Below, one piece after another: positions 1 through 5,518 of a DNA stretch of 5,518 nucleotides. This DNA comes from an uncultured Fretibacterium sp. (lineage in GTDB: Bacteria; Synergistota; Synergistia; Synergistales; Aminobacteriaceae): positions 1 through 5,518 of the forward strand of contig NZ_CAUUWA010000105.1 of assembly GCF_963548695.1 (NCBI RefSeq), given 5' to 3'. A program made the position numbers and the translations under genes. The notes under the pieces are model-generated. The model was not told the origin of the DNA. It made no database searches and saw only the letters and a program-made list of their open reading frames with translations. Numbering within the stretch: the first letter of the stretch is position 1; each line of letters opens with the position of its first letter.

Positions 1-21
1 AAGCCCCCATGTTAATTTTTA

Positions 22-107
22 GGGAAGCGCTGGAGATTTTTGCCTATAGACGTTTTGCATACTTACCCTTGGGAAAATATGCATTTTTGTTTTAATCAGC
101 GCTTCCC
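22..107. repeat. AT-rich block bounded by perfect 11-bp inverted repeats (MITE-like)
   Basis: Positions 22-32 read GGGAAGCGCTG and positions 97-107 read its exact reverse complement CAGCGCTTCCC, with 64 bases between. The block is AT-rich, unlike the flanking genes, and contains no gene. Inside it are a 6-bp inverted pair (TGCATA 56-61, TATGCA 78-83), which could nest within the outer stem, and an 8-bp pair (CTTGGGAA 68-75, TTCCCAAG 103-110), which competes for the right arm. Termini of this kind resemble the ends of small insertion sequences, loosely those of the IS5 type, so a miniature element or a fused pair of IS ends is a reasonable inference. I see no target-site duplication: the outside bases are TTTA on the left and AAGC on the right. 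A structured RNA or terminator region is the alternative. Confidence 0.45.
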
Positions 108-118
108 AAGCTCGCGAC

Positions 119-137
119 AAAAGCCCCGAACCGGAGC
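119..137 (-). terminator. Probable short rho-independent terminator after tal
   Basis: On the minus strand the 15 bases directly after the tal stop codon (137 down to 123) can fold into a GC-rich hairpin. The stem is GCTCCG with CGGGGC, has one G-U pair and closes on a 3-base loop. It is followed at once by TTTT (122-119). The position right after the stop codon and the order of stem then T-run fit an intrinsic terminator for the transcript carrying tal. The stem and T-run are both short, so it may be leaky. Confidence 0.45.
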
Positions 138-1220
138 TTAAGGTCTCATCTTCTCCTCGATGGCTGAGAGGAGCGACCGGAACGCGGACTCGAAGGCCAA
201 GATCCCGTCCGAGAGCAGCGTGGAACAAACCGCGTCGAGATCGATCCCCAGCTCCCCGAGCCGTTTCGCCAGCGCCCCGTCCGGGGCGGCGTCGAGCGTC
301 CGCTCCGCGCGGCCGTGGTCCAGGAACGCGGTCAGGGTCTTGGGCGGAACGGTGTTCACCGTATCCGGACCGATCAGCGTCTCCAGATACAGCACGTCCG
401 AGTACGCGGGGTTCTTCGTCCCCGTGCTGGCCCAGAGCGGGCGCTGGACCCGGGCCCCCCGGCCCGGCCCGGCCAGGGCATCCCACCTCGGCCCGGAGAA
501 GATGTCGCGAAAGCGCCGGTACGTCGCCCGGATGCCGTCGATGGCCGTCCTGCCCAAAAGAGCCGTCTCGCCCCTGGCCGCCAGGAGCTTGTCCACCGCC
601 GTGTCCACGCGGCTGACGAAGACCGACGCGACGGACGCGACCGCCAGGGGCAGGCGCTGAAGAGCCCGGGCCTCCAGGCCCCGGATGTACGCCTCCGCAA
701 CCGACGCGTACTGCGCCGTGGAGAAGATCAGCGTGGAATTGACGTTGACTCCCGCAGCGATGCAGTCCTCGAGCGCCTCGACCCCCTCGGGTGTCGCCGG
801 GATCTTGATCATGACGTTCGGGCGGTCCAGGGCGGCGAAGAGGCGCTTCGCCTCCGAGACGGTGCTTTCCCGGTCGGACGCCAGCAGAGGGTTGACCTCC
901 AGGCTGACGTAGCCGTCCAGCCCCTGGGTGCGTTCATGGACGGGCCGGAGTATATCGGCCGCCGCGCCGACCTCGCGCAGCGTCAGGACCTCGTAGATCT
1001 CCGCCGCATCCCTGCCCTCACGGGCCATCGCCGCGATCTCGCCGTCGTAGTCCTTCGTGTTCGCGATGGCCTGCTCGAAGATCGAGGGGTTCGTCGTCAC
1101 CCCGACGACGCCCTGCTCGATCCAGCGCTCCAGCCCCCCCGAGAGGATGAGGTCCCGGCTGATCGTATCCAGCCAGACGCTCTGTCCCAACTCCGCCGCC
1201 TCGTGCAATACGGTCCTCAT
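138..1220 (-). CDS. tal: Transaldolase, mycobacterial-type (long form)
   Basis: Transaldolase is a cytoplasmic enzyme of the non-oxidative pentose phosphate pathway. It moves a dihydroxyacetone unit between sedoheptulose 7-phosphate and glyceraldehyde 3-phosphate, giving erythrose 4-phosphate and fructose 6-phosphate. The 360-residue product shows class I hallmarks: WLDT with the early Asp near residue 18, GVTTNPS at about 40-46, SLEVNP with Glu near 108, and IKIPAT with the Schiff-base Lys near 139, followed by GVNVNSTLIFS. The C-terminal part has PLWASTGTKNP and NTVPPKTL, typical of the roughly 350-370 residue actinobacterial-style family rather than the short TalC/fructose-6-phosphate aldolase form. 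The start is uncertain. AGGAGG (1237-1232) lies 11 bases before the ATG at 1220 but only 2 bases before an in-frame GTG at 1229, so the ATG is preferred. It follows the alkyltransferase-like gene by 37 bases and is probably co-transcribed with it. The gene looks intact. Confidence 0.95.
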   Translation of the reverse strand: MRTVLHEAAELGQSVWLDTISRDLILSGGLERWIEQGVVGVTTNPSIFEQAIANTKDYDGEIAAMAREGRDAAEIYEVLTLREVGAAADILRPVHERTQGLDGYVSLEVNPLLASDRESTVSEAKRLFAALDRPNVMIKIPATPEGVEALEDCIAAGVNVNSTLIFSTAQYASVAEAYIRGLEARALQRLPLAVASVASVFVSRVDTAVDKLLAARGETALLGRTAIDGIRATYRRFRDIFSGPRWDALAGPGRGARVQRPLWASTGTKNPAYSDVLYLETLIGPDTVNTVPPKTLTAFLDHGRAERTLDAAPDGALAKRLGELGIDLDAVCSTLLSDGILAFESAFRSLLSAIEEKMRP

Positions 1221-1231
1221 GGCGGTCACCG

Positions 1232-1237
1232 CCTCCT
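1232..1237 (-). promoter_or_regulatory. Ribosome binding site of tal, deciding the start
   Basis: The minus strand reads AGGAGG here, a full Shine-Dalgarno core. The spacing is 11 bases to the ATG at 1220 and 2 bases to the GTG at 1229. Two bases is too close for normal initiation, so the ATG is the better start despite the slightly long gap. Confidence 0.6.
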
Positions 1238-1257
1238 ATTCTCATTCCGGTTCTTCC

Positions 1258-1611
1258 TCACGAAACCTTTTCGCGATTCCTCTTCCAGCCCGCCCCCGAA
1301 AGCTCGGCAGCCCCGCCGCGGTCCCAGTGAAAGCGCCCCATATCCGCCCGCCCGTCGGGCGTAAAGAGGACCCCCTCGCACTCGAGAAGGCGCCTCTGCC
1401 CACCGGGGCCGAAGGCCGCCGTCACCGATCCGTCCGAGCGGACGACCCGATGGCAGGGCAGGGCCAGCTCCCGCGGCACGGAGGCCATCGCGCAGCCCAC
1501 CGCACGGGCCGCGCGGGGCGAGCCGCACCAGGCGGCGACCTGCCCGTAGGAAGCGACCCGGCCCCGCGGAATCCGGGCGACGAGCGCGTAGACCTTCTCC
1601 GTGAACTTCAT
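1258..1611 (-). CDS. Short MGMT-family / alkyltransferase-like protein with PCHRVV active-site motif
   Basis: The 117-residue product belongs to the DNA-binding domain family of O6-alkylguanine-DNA alkyltransferases. These flip damaged guanine out of the helix and, when the active-site Cys is present, can transfer the alkyl group to it. Visible features are PRGRVASYGQVA (about 15-26, with the conserved Tyr), the recognition-helix motif RAARAVGCAM with the probable Arg finger at residue 36, PCHRVV with candidate acceptor Cys at 53, and LLECEG with the conserved Glu at 79. There is no N-terminal Ada/Ogt domain. The size and the ending DMGRFHW resemble the small COG3695/ATL proteins, many of which have Trp in place of the Cys. 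Keeping Cys means it could be a true suicide transferase or a sensor for nucleotide excision repair; the sequence does not decide. An upstream ATG at 1683 is possible, but the start at 1611 has GGAGG six bases before it and matches family N-termini. An unremarkable tail of about 20 residues follows the domain. Confidence 0.88.
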   Translation of the reverse strand: MKFTEKVYALVARIPRGRVASYGQVAAWCGSPRAARAVGCAMASVPRELALPCHRVVRSDGSVTAAFGPGGQRRLLECEGVLFTPDGRADMGRFHWDRGGAAELSGAGWKRNREKVS

Positions 1612-1617
1612 CGGGAA

Positions 1618-1622
1618 CCTCC
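1618..1622 (-). promoter_or_regulatory. Ribosome binding site of the alkyltransferase-like gene
   Basis: The minus strand reads GGAGG, six bases before the ATG at 1611. This is ideal spacing and rules for the short product over the longer open frame that begins at 1683. The left arm of the 11-bp inverted repeat (1624-1634) begins two bases beyond this site, so protein binding or RNA folding there could affect access to it. Confidence 0.7.
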
Positions 1623-1623
1623 A

Positions 1624-1660
1624 GTATAATGGAAACGGGCACCTTGCGCTTCCATTATAC
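1624..1660. repeat. Perfect 11-bp inverted repeat upstream of the alkyltransferase-like gene
   Basis: GTATAATGGAA at 1624-1634 is exactly mirrored by TTCCATTATAC at 1650-1660, with a 15-base spacer. Centre-to-centre distance is 26 bases. Each arm carries a TATAAT hexamer reading inward, one on each strand. The repeat lies just upstream of the ribosome binding site of the minus-strand gene. Possible readings are an operator for a dimeric regulator, a pair of facing promoters, or the ends or target scar of a mobile element. In RNA the arms could form an 11-bp AT-rich hairpin, with no T-run after it to suggest a terminator. Confidence 0.6.
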
Positions 1661-1683
1661 ATTTTATTCCAATTCCAAGTCAT
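1654..1683 (-). promoter_or_regulatory. Candidate sigma-70-type promoter for the alkyltransferase-like gene and tal
   Basis: On the minus strand a perfect TATAAT (1659-1654) is preceded, 18 bases upstream, by ATGACT (1683-1678), a 4 of 6 match to the usual -35 hexamer. Transcription would begin near 1647, in the spacer of the inverted repeat, leaving a leader of about 35 bases before the ATG at 1611. The -10 box lies inside the right arm of the repeat, so a repressor bound there would block it. The -35 match is weak and the call rests mainly on the -10 box and position. Confidence 0.35.
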
Positions 1684-1706
1684 TCGTATGTTGCGTTTAT
1701 GGTGCT

Positions 1707-1971
1707 ATGCTAGAGTGGTACAAGTCCGGCGTTCTGGACAAGGTTTTTGAACGCCCGCAGCACGAGCGTCTTCTCCACGTGAGAAGTCCTGGGGAGGATG
1801 AACCACCAAGATCCATCTGGTTGCCGCGGGTCCCGATTGTCCGTTGATTTTTCACCTCTGGCCCGGCAATGCCCATGATGGTCCGACTGGGCCGCAAATT
1901 GATAGAGAGGCTAAGGAAGTTGTTGGCTCCCGGATGCAAATTGTTGAATGGATAAGGCCTATTGTGGATCG
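1707..1971 (+). pseudogene. Decayed IS5-family transposase fragment
   Basis: Three pieces, in different frames but in the right order, read as an IS5-type (IS427-like) transposase. From 1707, frame one gives WYKSGVLDKVFERPQHERL, matching the segment that precedes the catalytic core. From 1781 another frame gives EKSWGG, a TGA where Trp is expected, then TTKIHLVAA and FHLWPGNAHDGP. After a one-base shift near 1886-1890 it continues GRKLIERLRKLLAPGCKLL. A second one-base shift near 1947 restores MDKAY, the block holding the second catalytic Asp. The stretch carrying the first catalytic Asp appears deleted between about 1781 and 1783, the N-terminal part is missing, and no C-terminal Glu block is found after 1971. 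It is on the opposite strand to the four intact genes and cannot make a working transposase. Family assignment is from remembered motifs, not a search; the true homology edges may lie somewhat outside these limits. Confidence 0.72.
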
Positions 1972-2070
1972 GCGATCTTCATGTTCCGCCTCCGTGGCGA
2001 GGCCTTCTCCCACCCTTCAGTCCTCGAAAAATTCTGGGGAGCAACCGTCCTTTCCACCCTTCCGACCTGA
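1972..2070. other. Intergenic remainder between the IS relic and trmFO
   Basis: No gene is recognised here. It holds a 9-bp direct repeat CCACCCTTC (2010-2018 and 2054-2062) and a small possible hairpin (GCCTC 1988-1992 with GAGGC 1999-2003). Neither is followed by a T-run on the minus strand, so I cannot point to a convincing terminator for trmFO. Together with the relic and the promoter region this fills the gene-free interval 1612-2070. Confidence 0.4.
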
Positions 2071-3438
2071 TTACAGGGGCAAACAAAGCTCCTCCCGAAA
2101 CACCTCCGCCGCGGCGACGGCCCGGGCATAGAAGGCGGCGGCGCGCTCGCGCTTGTTTCGGATCCGCTCCGAAAGAGGGGGAAAGATCCCCAGATTCGTG
2201 TTCATCGGCTGGAAATGCCTCGGGTCGGCCCCACGCAGATAGCGCAGCAGCGAGCCCACGGCCGTCTCCGCGGGCCACCCCGGCATGGGAAGCCCCTTCA
2301 GGAGCCGGGCGGCGTTCACCCCCGCAACCAGGCCCATCGCCGTGCTCTCCATGTAGCCCTCCACCCCCGTGATCTGCCCCGCCAGGAACAGGTCCCCGCG
2401 CCCCAGGGGCAGGGGACGCAGGTGCGCGTCCAGCACCGCAGGGGCGTTGACCGACGTGTTGCGGTGCATCACGCCGAATCGGACGAACTCCGCGCGCTCC
2501 AGGCCTGGGATCATCGAGAACACGCGCCGCTGCTCGCTCCACTTGAGCCCCGTCTGGAACCCCACGAGGTTGTAGAGCGTCCCCAGGGCGTTGTCCCGGC
2601 GCAGCTGAACCACCGCCCAGGGCTCCCGCCCGGTCCGCGGGTCGGGGAGACCCACGGGCTTCATGGGGCCGAACCGCAGCGTGTCGGGCCCGCGGTCGGC
2701 GATGGCCTCGACGGGCATGCAGCCCTCGAAGTACATACCCCTCTCGAAGTCGTGGGGCAGGGCACGCTCCGCGGCCAGAAGCGCCTCCAGGAAGGCCGCG
2801 TACTCCTCCCGCGTCATGGGGCAGTTGATGTAGTCGTCCCCGCGCCCGTAGCGTCCGGCGACGTAGGCCTTCTCCATATCGACGGACTCGCGCGTCACGA
2901 TGGGGGCCACCGCGTCGAAGAACGCCACGTATTCGTGCCCCAGCGCCTCGCGCAGGGCGCCGGCCAGCGGCTCCGCCGTCAGGGGCCCGGTGGCGAGGAT
3001 CGCGGGCCCAGCGGGGATCGTGCGCACCTCCTCCCGGACGAGGGCGATGTTGGGATGCCCCAGGATGCGCTCCGTGACGAGGCCGGAGAAGCGCTCCCGG
3101 TCCACCGCCAGGGCCCCGCCCGCCGGGACGCGGGAGGCGTGCGCGCACTCCAGAACGAGGGATCGGAAGAGTGCGAGCTCCGCCTTCAGGATGCCCGCGG
3201 CGGCCGTCTCCCCCTCCGCGCCGAAGGAGTTGCTGCACACCACCTCCGCGAGCCGGTCGGTCGCGTGGGCGGGGGACATGACGAGGGGCCGCATCTCGAA
3301 CAGGTGAACCGGGACGCCCCGCTCCGCCAGCTGCCAGGCGGCCTCGCAGCCCGCCAGCCCTCCCCCGACGACGCTGCAGAGGGGCGCGCGGAGGACACCG
3401 GCGAGCCGTTCGGACCGCTCGGGGGCCTGATCAATCAT
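2071..3438 (-). CDS. trmFO: TrmFO, folate/FAD-dependent tRNA (uracil-54-C5)-methyltransferase
   Basis: TrmFO makes 5-methyluridine at position 54 of the tRNA T-loop, taking the methylene carbon from 5,10-methylenetetrahydrofolate and reducing with FAD and NAD(P)H. The 455-residue product has the N-terminal FAD-binding motif VVGGGLAGCEAAWQLA (about 23-38) and the family blocks EVVCSNSFGAE (Cys 68), AGILKAEL, YINCPMTREEY (about 203-213), YFEGCMPVE (Cys 240), RFGPMKPVGL, LVGFQTGLKW, FGVMHRNT, LAGQITGVEGYMES and PMNTNLGIFPPL. By position Cys 68 and Cys 240 should match the two functionally important cysteines of the Bacillus subtilis enzyme (53 and 226); this is inferred by counting. It is 15-20 residues longer than usual, the excess being the N-terminus before the FAD motif. 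The ATG at 3438 overlaps the topA stop by 8 bases and has only a weak purine-rich stretch upstream, so translational coupling to topA is likely. Confidence 0.96.
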   Translation of the reverse strand: MIDQAPERSERLAGVLRAPLCSVVGGGLAGCEAAWQLAERGVPVHLFEMRPLVMSPAHATDRLAEVVCSNSFGAEGETAAAGILKAELALFRSLVLECAHASRVPAGGALAVDRERFSGLVTERILGHPNIALVREEVRTIPAGPAILATGPLTAEPLAGALREALGHEYVAFFDAVAPIVTRESVDMEKAYVAGRYGRGDDYINCPMTREEYAAFLEALLAAERALPHDFERGMYFEGCMPVEAIADRGPDTLRFGPMKPVGLPDPRTGREPWAVVQLRRDNALGTLYNLVGFQTGLKWSEQRRVFSMIPGLERAEFVRFGVMHRNTSVNAPAVLDAHLRPLPLGRGDLFLAGQITGVEGYMESTAMGLVAGVNAARLLKGLPMPGWPAETAVGSLLRYLRGADPRHFQPMNTNLGIFPPLSERIRNKRERAAAFYARAVAAAEVFREELCLPL

Positions 3439-3454
3439 CGGACGGGGCCTGATC
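3422..3454. repeat. 11-bp direct repeat across the topA/trmFO junction
   Basis: GGGGCCTGATC occurs at 3422-3432 and again at 3444-3454, 22 bases apart. On the minus strand the upstream copy encodes DQAP in the TopA tail, and the downstream copy encodes DQAP in the first residues of TrmFO, although the two genes are in different frames. The copies bracket the overlapping stop and start codons. A short duplication that extended trmFO over the end of topA would explain it, but chance in GC-rich sequence is possible. Confidence 0.55.
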
Positions 3455-5518
3455 CTGTTCCTTATAACCGCACGCCTGACAGAAGCGCGTCTTGCCGCGC
3501 TTGAAAAGCTCCGCGCCGCACTCCGGGCACTTTTCGCCCGTGGGCGGGTTCCAGGAGATGTAATCGCAGTCCGGGTAGCGGGAGCAGCTGTAGAAGGTCT
3601 TGCCCTTCTTGCTGCGGCGCTTCACGATCTCCCCGCCGTTTTCCTCCCCGCACTTGGGGCACTTCACGCCGATGGTGGACAGAATGGCACGCGTGTAGCG
3701 GCACTCCGGGTATCCGGTGCAGGCGATGAACTCGCCGAAGCGGCCGCGCTTCTTCACCAGCGCCCTGCCGCACTCGGGGCAGTCCTCGCCGATCGGCTCG
3801 GGCTCCGGCAGGGGCACCCTGTCGGCCCCGCGCGCCTCCTCCACCGTCCTGGAGAACTCGGTCCAGAACTCGCGCACCACGTCCAGCCAGCGGCGCTTGG
3901 CCTCCTCGACCTCGTCCAGCTCCTTCTCCATCTGCGCGGTGAACCCGGCGTCGACGATGGAGGAGAGGTCCTCGCGGTCGAAGTACCGCTTGAGAAACTC
4001 GTCCACCGTCATGCCGAGCGACGTGGGGAAAAGCCGCTTCTCCTCGTTCTTCTCCACGTAGCCGCGTCCGAAGAGCGTGTCGACGATCGTCGCGTAGGTG
4101 GAGGGACGGCCCACCCCGTCCTCCTCCAGCGTCTTGATCAGGGTGGCCTCGGAGTAGCGGGCGGGCGGGCGGGTGAACTTCTGCTCCTTCTCCGCGCTCA
4201 CGAAGTCGAGGGGCTCGCCCTCCTCCGCCCTGTCCATGCGGTTCCCCCTGAGGTCGAGCGGCCAGACGGCGCTCCAGCCCTCGAAGATCAGGCTCTCGCC
4301 CAGCTGCCGCATCCCCGCGCGCCCGGCGTCCGCCAGGAGCGTGGAGTTGGCCACGACCGCGCTCTCCATCTGGCAGGCGACGAAGCGGCGCCAGATCATG
4401 TCGTAGAGCCGAAGCTGATCGGGCGTCAGGATGTCCCCGAGGGAATCGGGGGTGAGGGAGACGTCCGTGGGGCGCACGGCCTCGTGCGCGTCCTGGCTGC
4501 GGCCCGGCGCGGCGTAGGCGCGGGGGGCCTTGGGCAGATACGGGGCGTCGTAGTTCCCGGCGATATAGGCGCGGCACGCCTCGACCGCCTCCTCCGAGAG
4601 GCGCAGGCTGTCGGTGCGCATGTAGGTGATCATGCCGACGTGCCCGCGCCCGGGCAGGTTCAGCCCCTCGTAGAGCTCCTGGGCGACGCGCATGGTGCGC
4701 TTCGGGGCCATGCTCAGACGCCGGGCCGCCTCCTGCTGGAGCGTGCTGGTGCGAAAGGGGGGCGGCGGGTTACGCTTGCCCTCACGCAGGCGAAACTCCG
4801 AGACGCGGATGGGATGCCCCTCGACCTCGCTCAGAATGGCGTCGGCCGTGGCCCGGTCCTTGATCAGGAGCGGCATCCCGTTCTTCCACAGGGACTTTCC
4901 CTCCCACCGGTCCACCTTCATCTCGTAGGAACGGCCTCCCGAGGCCGCGGCCCTGACCGTCACGGACCAGTACTCCTCGGGGACGAAGCGCGCGATCTCC
5001 CGCTCCCGCTCGCAGATCAGGTCGAGCGCGACGGACTGCACGCGACCCGCGGAGAGCCCGTAGCGGATCTTGTTCCAGAGCAGGGGGCTGAGCGTGTAGC
5101 CCACCAGACGGTCCAGGATGCGCCGCGCCTGCTGGGCGTCCACCTTGTTCAGGTCCACGACGTCCGGATTCTGCACGGCGCTGCGCACGGCGTTCGCCGT
5201 GATCTCGTAGAAGCGGACGCGGCATTTCTCCGAGAGGTCCAGGCCCAGCAGCTCGGCCAGGTGCCACGCGATGGCCTCGCCCTCGCGGTCAGGGTCGGAG
5301 GCCAGAAGGACGTTCGACGCGGACTTGGCCATCGCCGTGAGCTCGTTCTTGATCGCGGCCTTGCCCTTGACCAGGATGTACTCCGGGGCGAAGTCGTGCT
5401 CGATATCGATGGCCATGCGGCTGCGCGGCAGGTCGCGGATGTGTCCAACGCTCGAGCGGACGACGTACTTGCTGCCCAGGATCCCCATGAGCGTCTTGGC
5501 CTTGGACGGGGACTCCAC
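3431..5518 (-). CDS. topA: DNA topoisomerase I (type IA), 5' end cut by the window
   Basis: TopA relaxes negative supercoils by cutting one strand, forming a 5'-phosphotyrosine link and passing the other strand through the gap. About 695 residues are present. The first visible residues, VESPSKAKTL, normally lie a few residues into the protein, so the GTG at the edge is an internal Val codon and the real start is just outside. The Toprim domain has the catalytic Glu in ESPSKAK and the metal-binding DPDREGE at about 75-81. SAGRVQS follows at about 156-162, the active-site block ITYMRTDS has its Tyr near 299, and QDAHEAVRPTD is near 343-353. GVGRPSTYATIV at about 469-480 belongs to the same core. 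The C-terminus carries three four-cysteine zinc ribbons: CPEC with CTGYPEC, CPKC with CSRYPDC, and CPEC with CQAC. Apart from the missing N-terminal residues the gene looks complete and functional. Confidence 0.97.
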   Translation of the reverse strand: MESPSKAKTLMGILGSKYVVRSSVGHIRDLPRSRMAIDIEHDFAPEYILVKGKAAIKNELTAMAKSASNVLLASDPDREGEAIAWHLAELLGLDLSEKCRVRFYEITANAVRSAVQNPDVVDLNKVDAQQARRILDRLVGYTLSPLLWNKIRYGLSAGRVQSVALDLICEREREIARFVPEEYWSVTVRAAASGGRSYEMKVDRWEGKSLWKNGMPLLIKDRATADAILSEVEGHPIRVSEFRLREGKRNPPPPFRTSTLQQEAARRLSMAPKRTMRVAQELYEGLNLPGRGHVGMITYMRTDSLRLSEEAVEACRAYIAGNYDAPYLPKAPRAYAAPGRSQDAHEAVRPTDVSLTPDSLGDILTPDQLRLYDMIWRRFVACQMESAVVANSTLLADAGRAGMRQLGESLIFEGWSAVWPLDLRGNRMDRAEEGEPLDFVSAEKEQKFTRPPARYSEATLIKTLEEDGVGRPSTYATIVDTLFGRGYVEKNEEKRLFPTSLGMTVDEFLKRYFDREDLSSIVDAGFTAQMEKELDEVEEAKRRWLDVVREFWTEFSRTVEEARGADRVPLPEPEPIGEDCPECGRALVKKRGRFGEFIACTGYPECRYTRAILSTIGVKCPKCGEENGGEIVKRRSKKGKTFYSCSRYPDCDYISWNPPTGEKCPECGAELFKRGKTRFCQACGYKEQDQAPSDD

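Noticed and set aside
1..10. Possible minus-strand ATG at position 10 as the start of the next gene
   Set aside because: No Shine-Dalgarno sequence precedes it and only three codons are in the window, so it cannot be supported.
315..1364. Long plus-strand open frame opposite tal
   Set aside because: It is antisense to the clear transaldolase. The Arg/Pro/Gly-rich composition is typical of a shadow frame in GC-rich DNA, and there are no recognisable motifs.
1612..1683. N-terminal extension of the alkyltransferase-like protein to the ATG at 1683
   Set aside because: The extra 24 residues run through the AT-rich inverted repeat and do not look like family sequence; the ATG at 1611 has a well-placed GGAGG.
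1988..2003. Hairpin considered as a trmFO terminator
   Set aside because: The stem is only 5 bp and no T-run follows on the minus strand.
1844..2131. Small plus-strand open frame near 1844
   Set aside because: Its first part is one frame of the transposase relic and its end runs antisense into trmFO; not an intact gene.
2215..3504. Long plus-strand open frame opposite trmFO
   Set aside because: Antisense to a well-conserved TrmFO, low-complexity His/Arg/Gly-rich translation, no family motif.
3462..4577. Long minus-strand open frame in a second frame within topA
   Set aside because: It lies inside topA in another frame, has a biased Arg/Gly composition, and the topA frame contains all the expected motifs.

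Overview
The window is high-GC bacterial chromosome with four protein genes, all on the minus strand. Read in the direction of transcription, from the right edge to the left, they are topA (DNA topoisomerase I, 5' end cut by the window edge), trmFO (folate/FAD-dependent tRNA U54 methyltransferase), a short alkyltransferase-like (MGMT-family) protein, and tal (mycobacterial-type transaldolase). No rRNA, tRNA, CRISPR array or phage gene was seen. The longer open frames on the plus strand are shadows of these GC-rich genes.

Organism: adjacent topA-trmFO is a familiar arrangement in Bacillota and related phyla. TrmFO, rather than the SAM-dependent TrmA, argues against an enterobacterium. The GC-rich codon use, the long-form transaldolase and an IS5-type transposase remnant would suit a high-GC anaerobe such as a member of Synergistota. 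That placement is an inference from gene style and is not proven by the window.

Layout: positions 3431-5518 hold topA and 2071-3438 hold trmFO. The two overlap by 8 bases, so they are probably co-transcribed and translationally coupled. An 11-bp direct repeat straddles the junction. Positions 1612-2070 are a less GC-rich interval without an intact gene. It contains a decayed IS5-family transposase fragment on the plus strand (about 1707-1971) with an internal deletion, a stop codon and two frameshifts. It also contains a perfect 11-bp inverted repeat just upstream of the alkyltransferase-like gene. Positions 1258-1611 (alkyltransferase-like) and 138-1220 (tal) are separated by 37 bases and probably form a second unit, driven from the AT-rich inverted-repeat region. 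tal ends at a short hairpin with a T-run. Beyond it, 22-107 is an AT-rich block bounded by perfect 11-bp inverted repeats, resembling a miniature mobile element.

The genes are housekeeping functions: relaxation of negative supercoils (TopA), m5U54 in the tRNA T-loop (TrmFO), recognition or repair of alkylated guanine (MGMT-like), and the non-oxidative pentose phosphate pathway (Tal). I see no evidence for a new multi-gene system. The noteworthy parts are the intergenic structures and the relic insertion sequence that separates the topA-trmFO unit from the next one.
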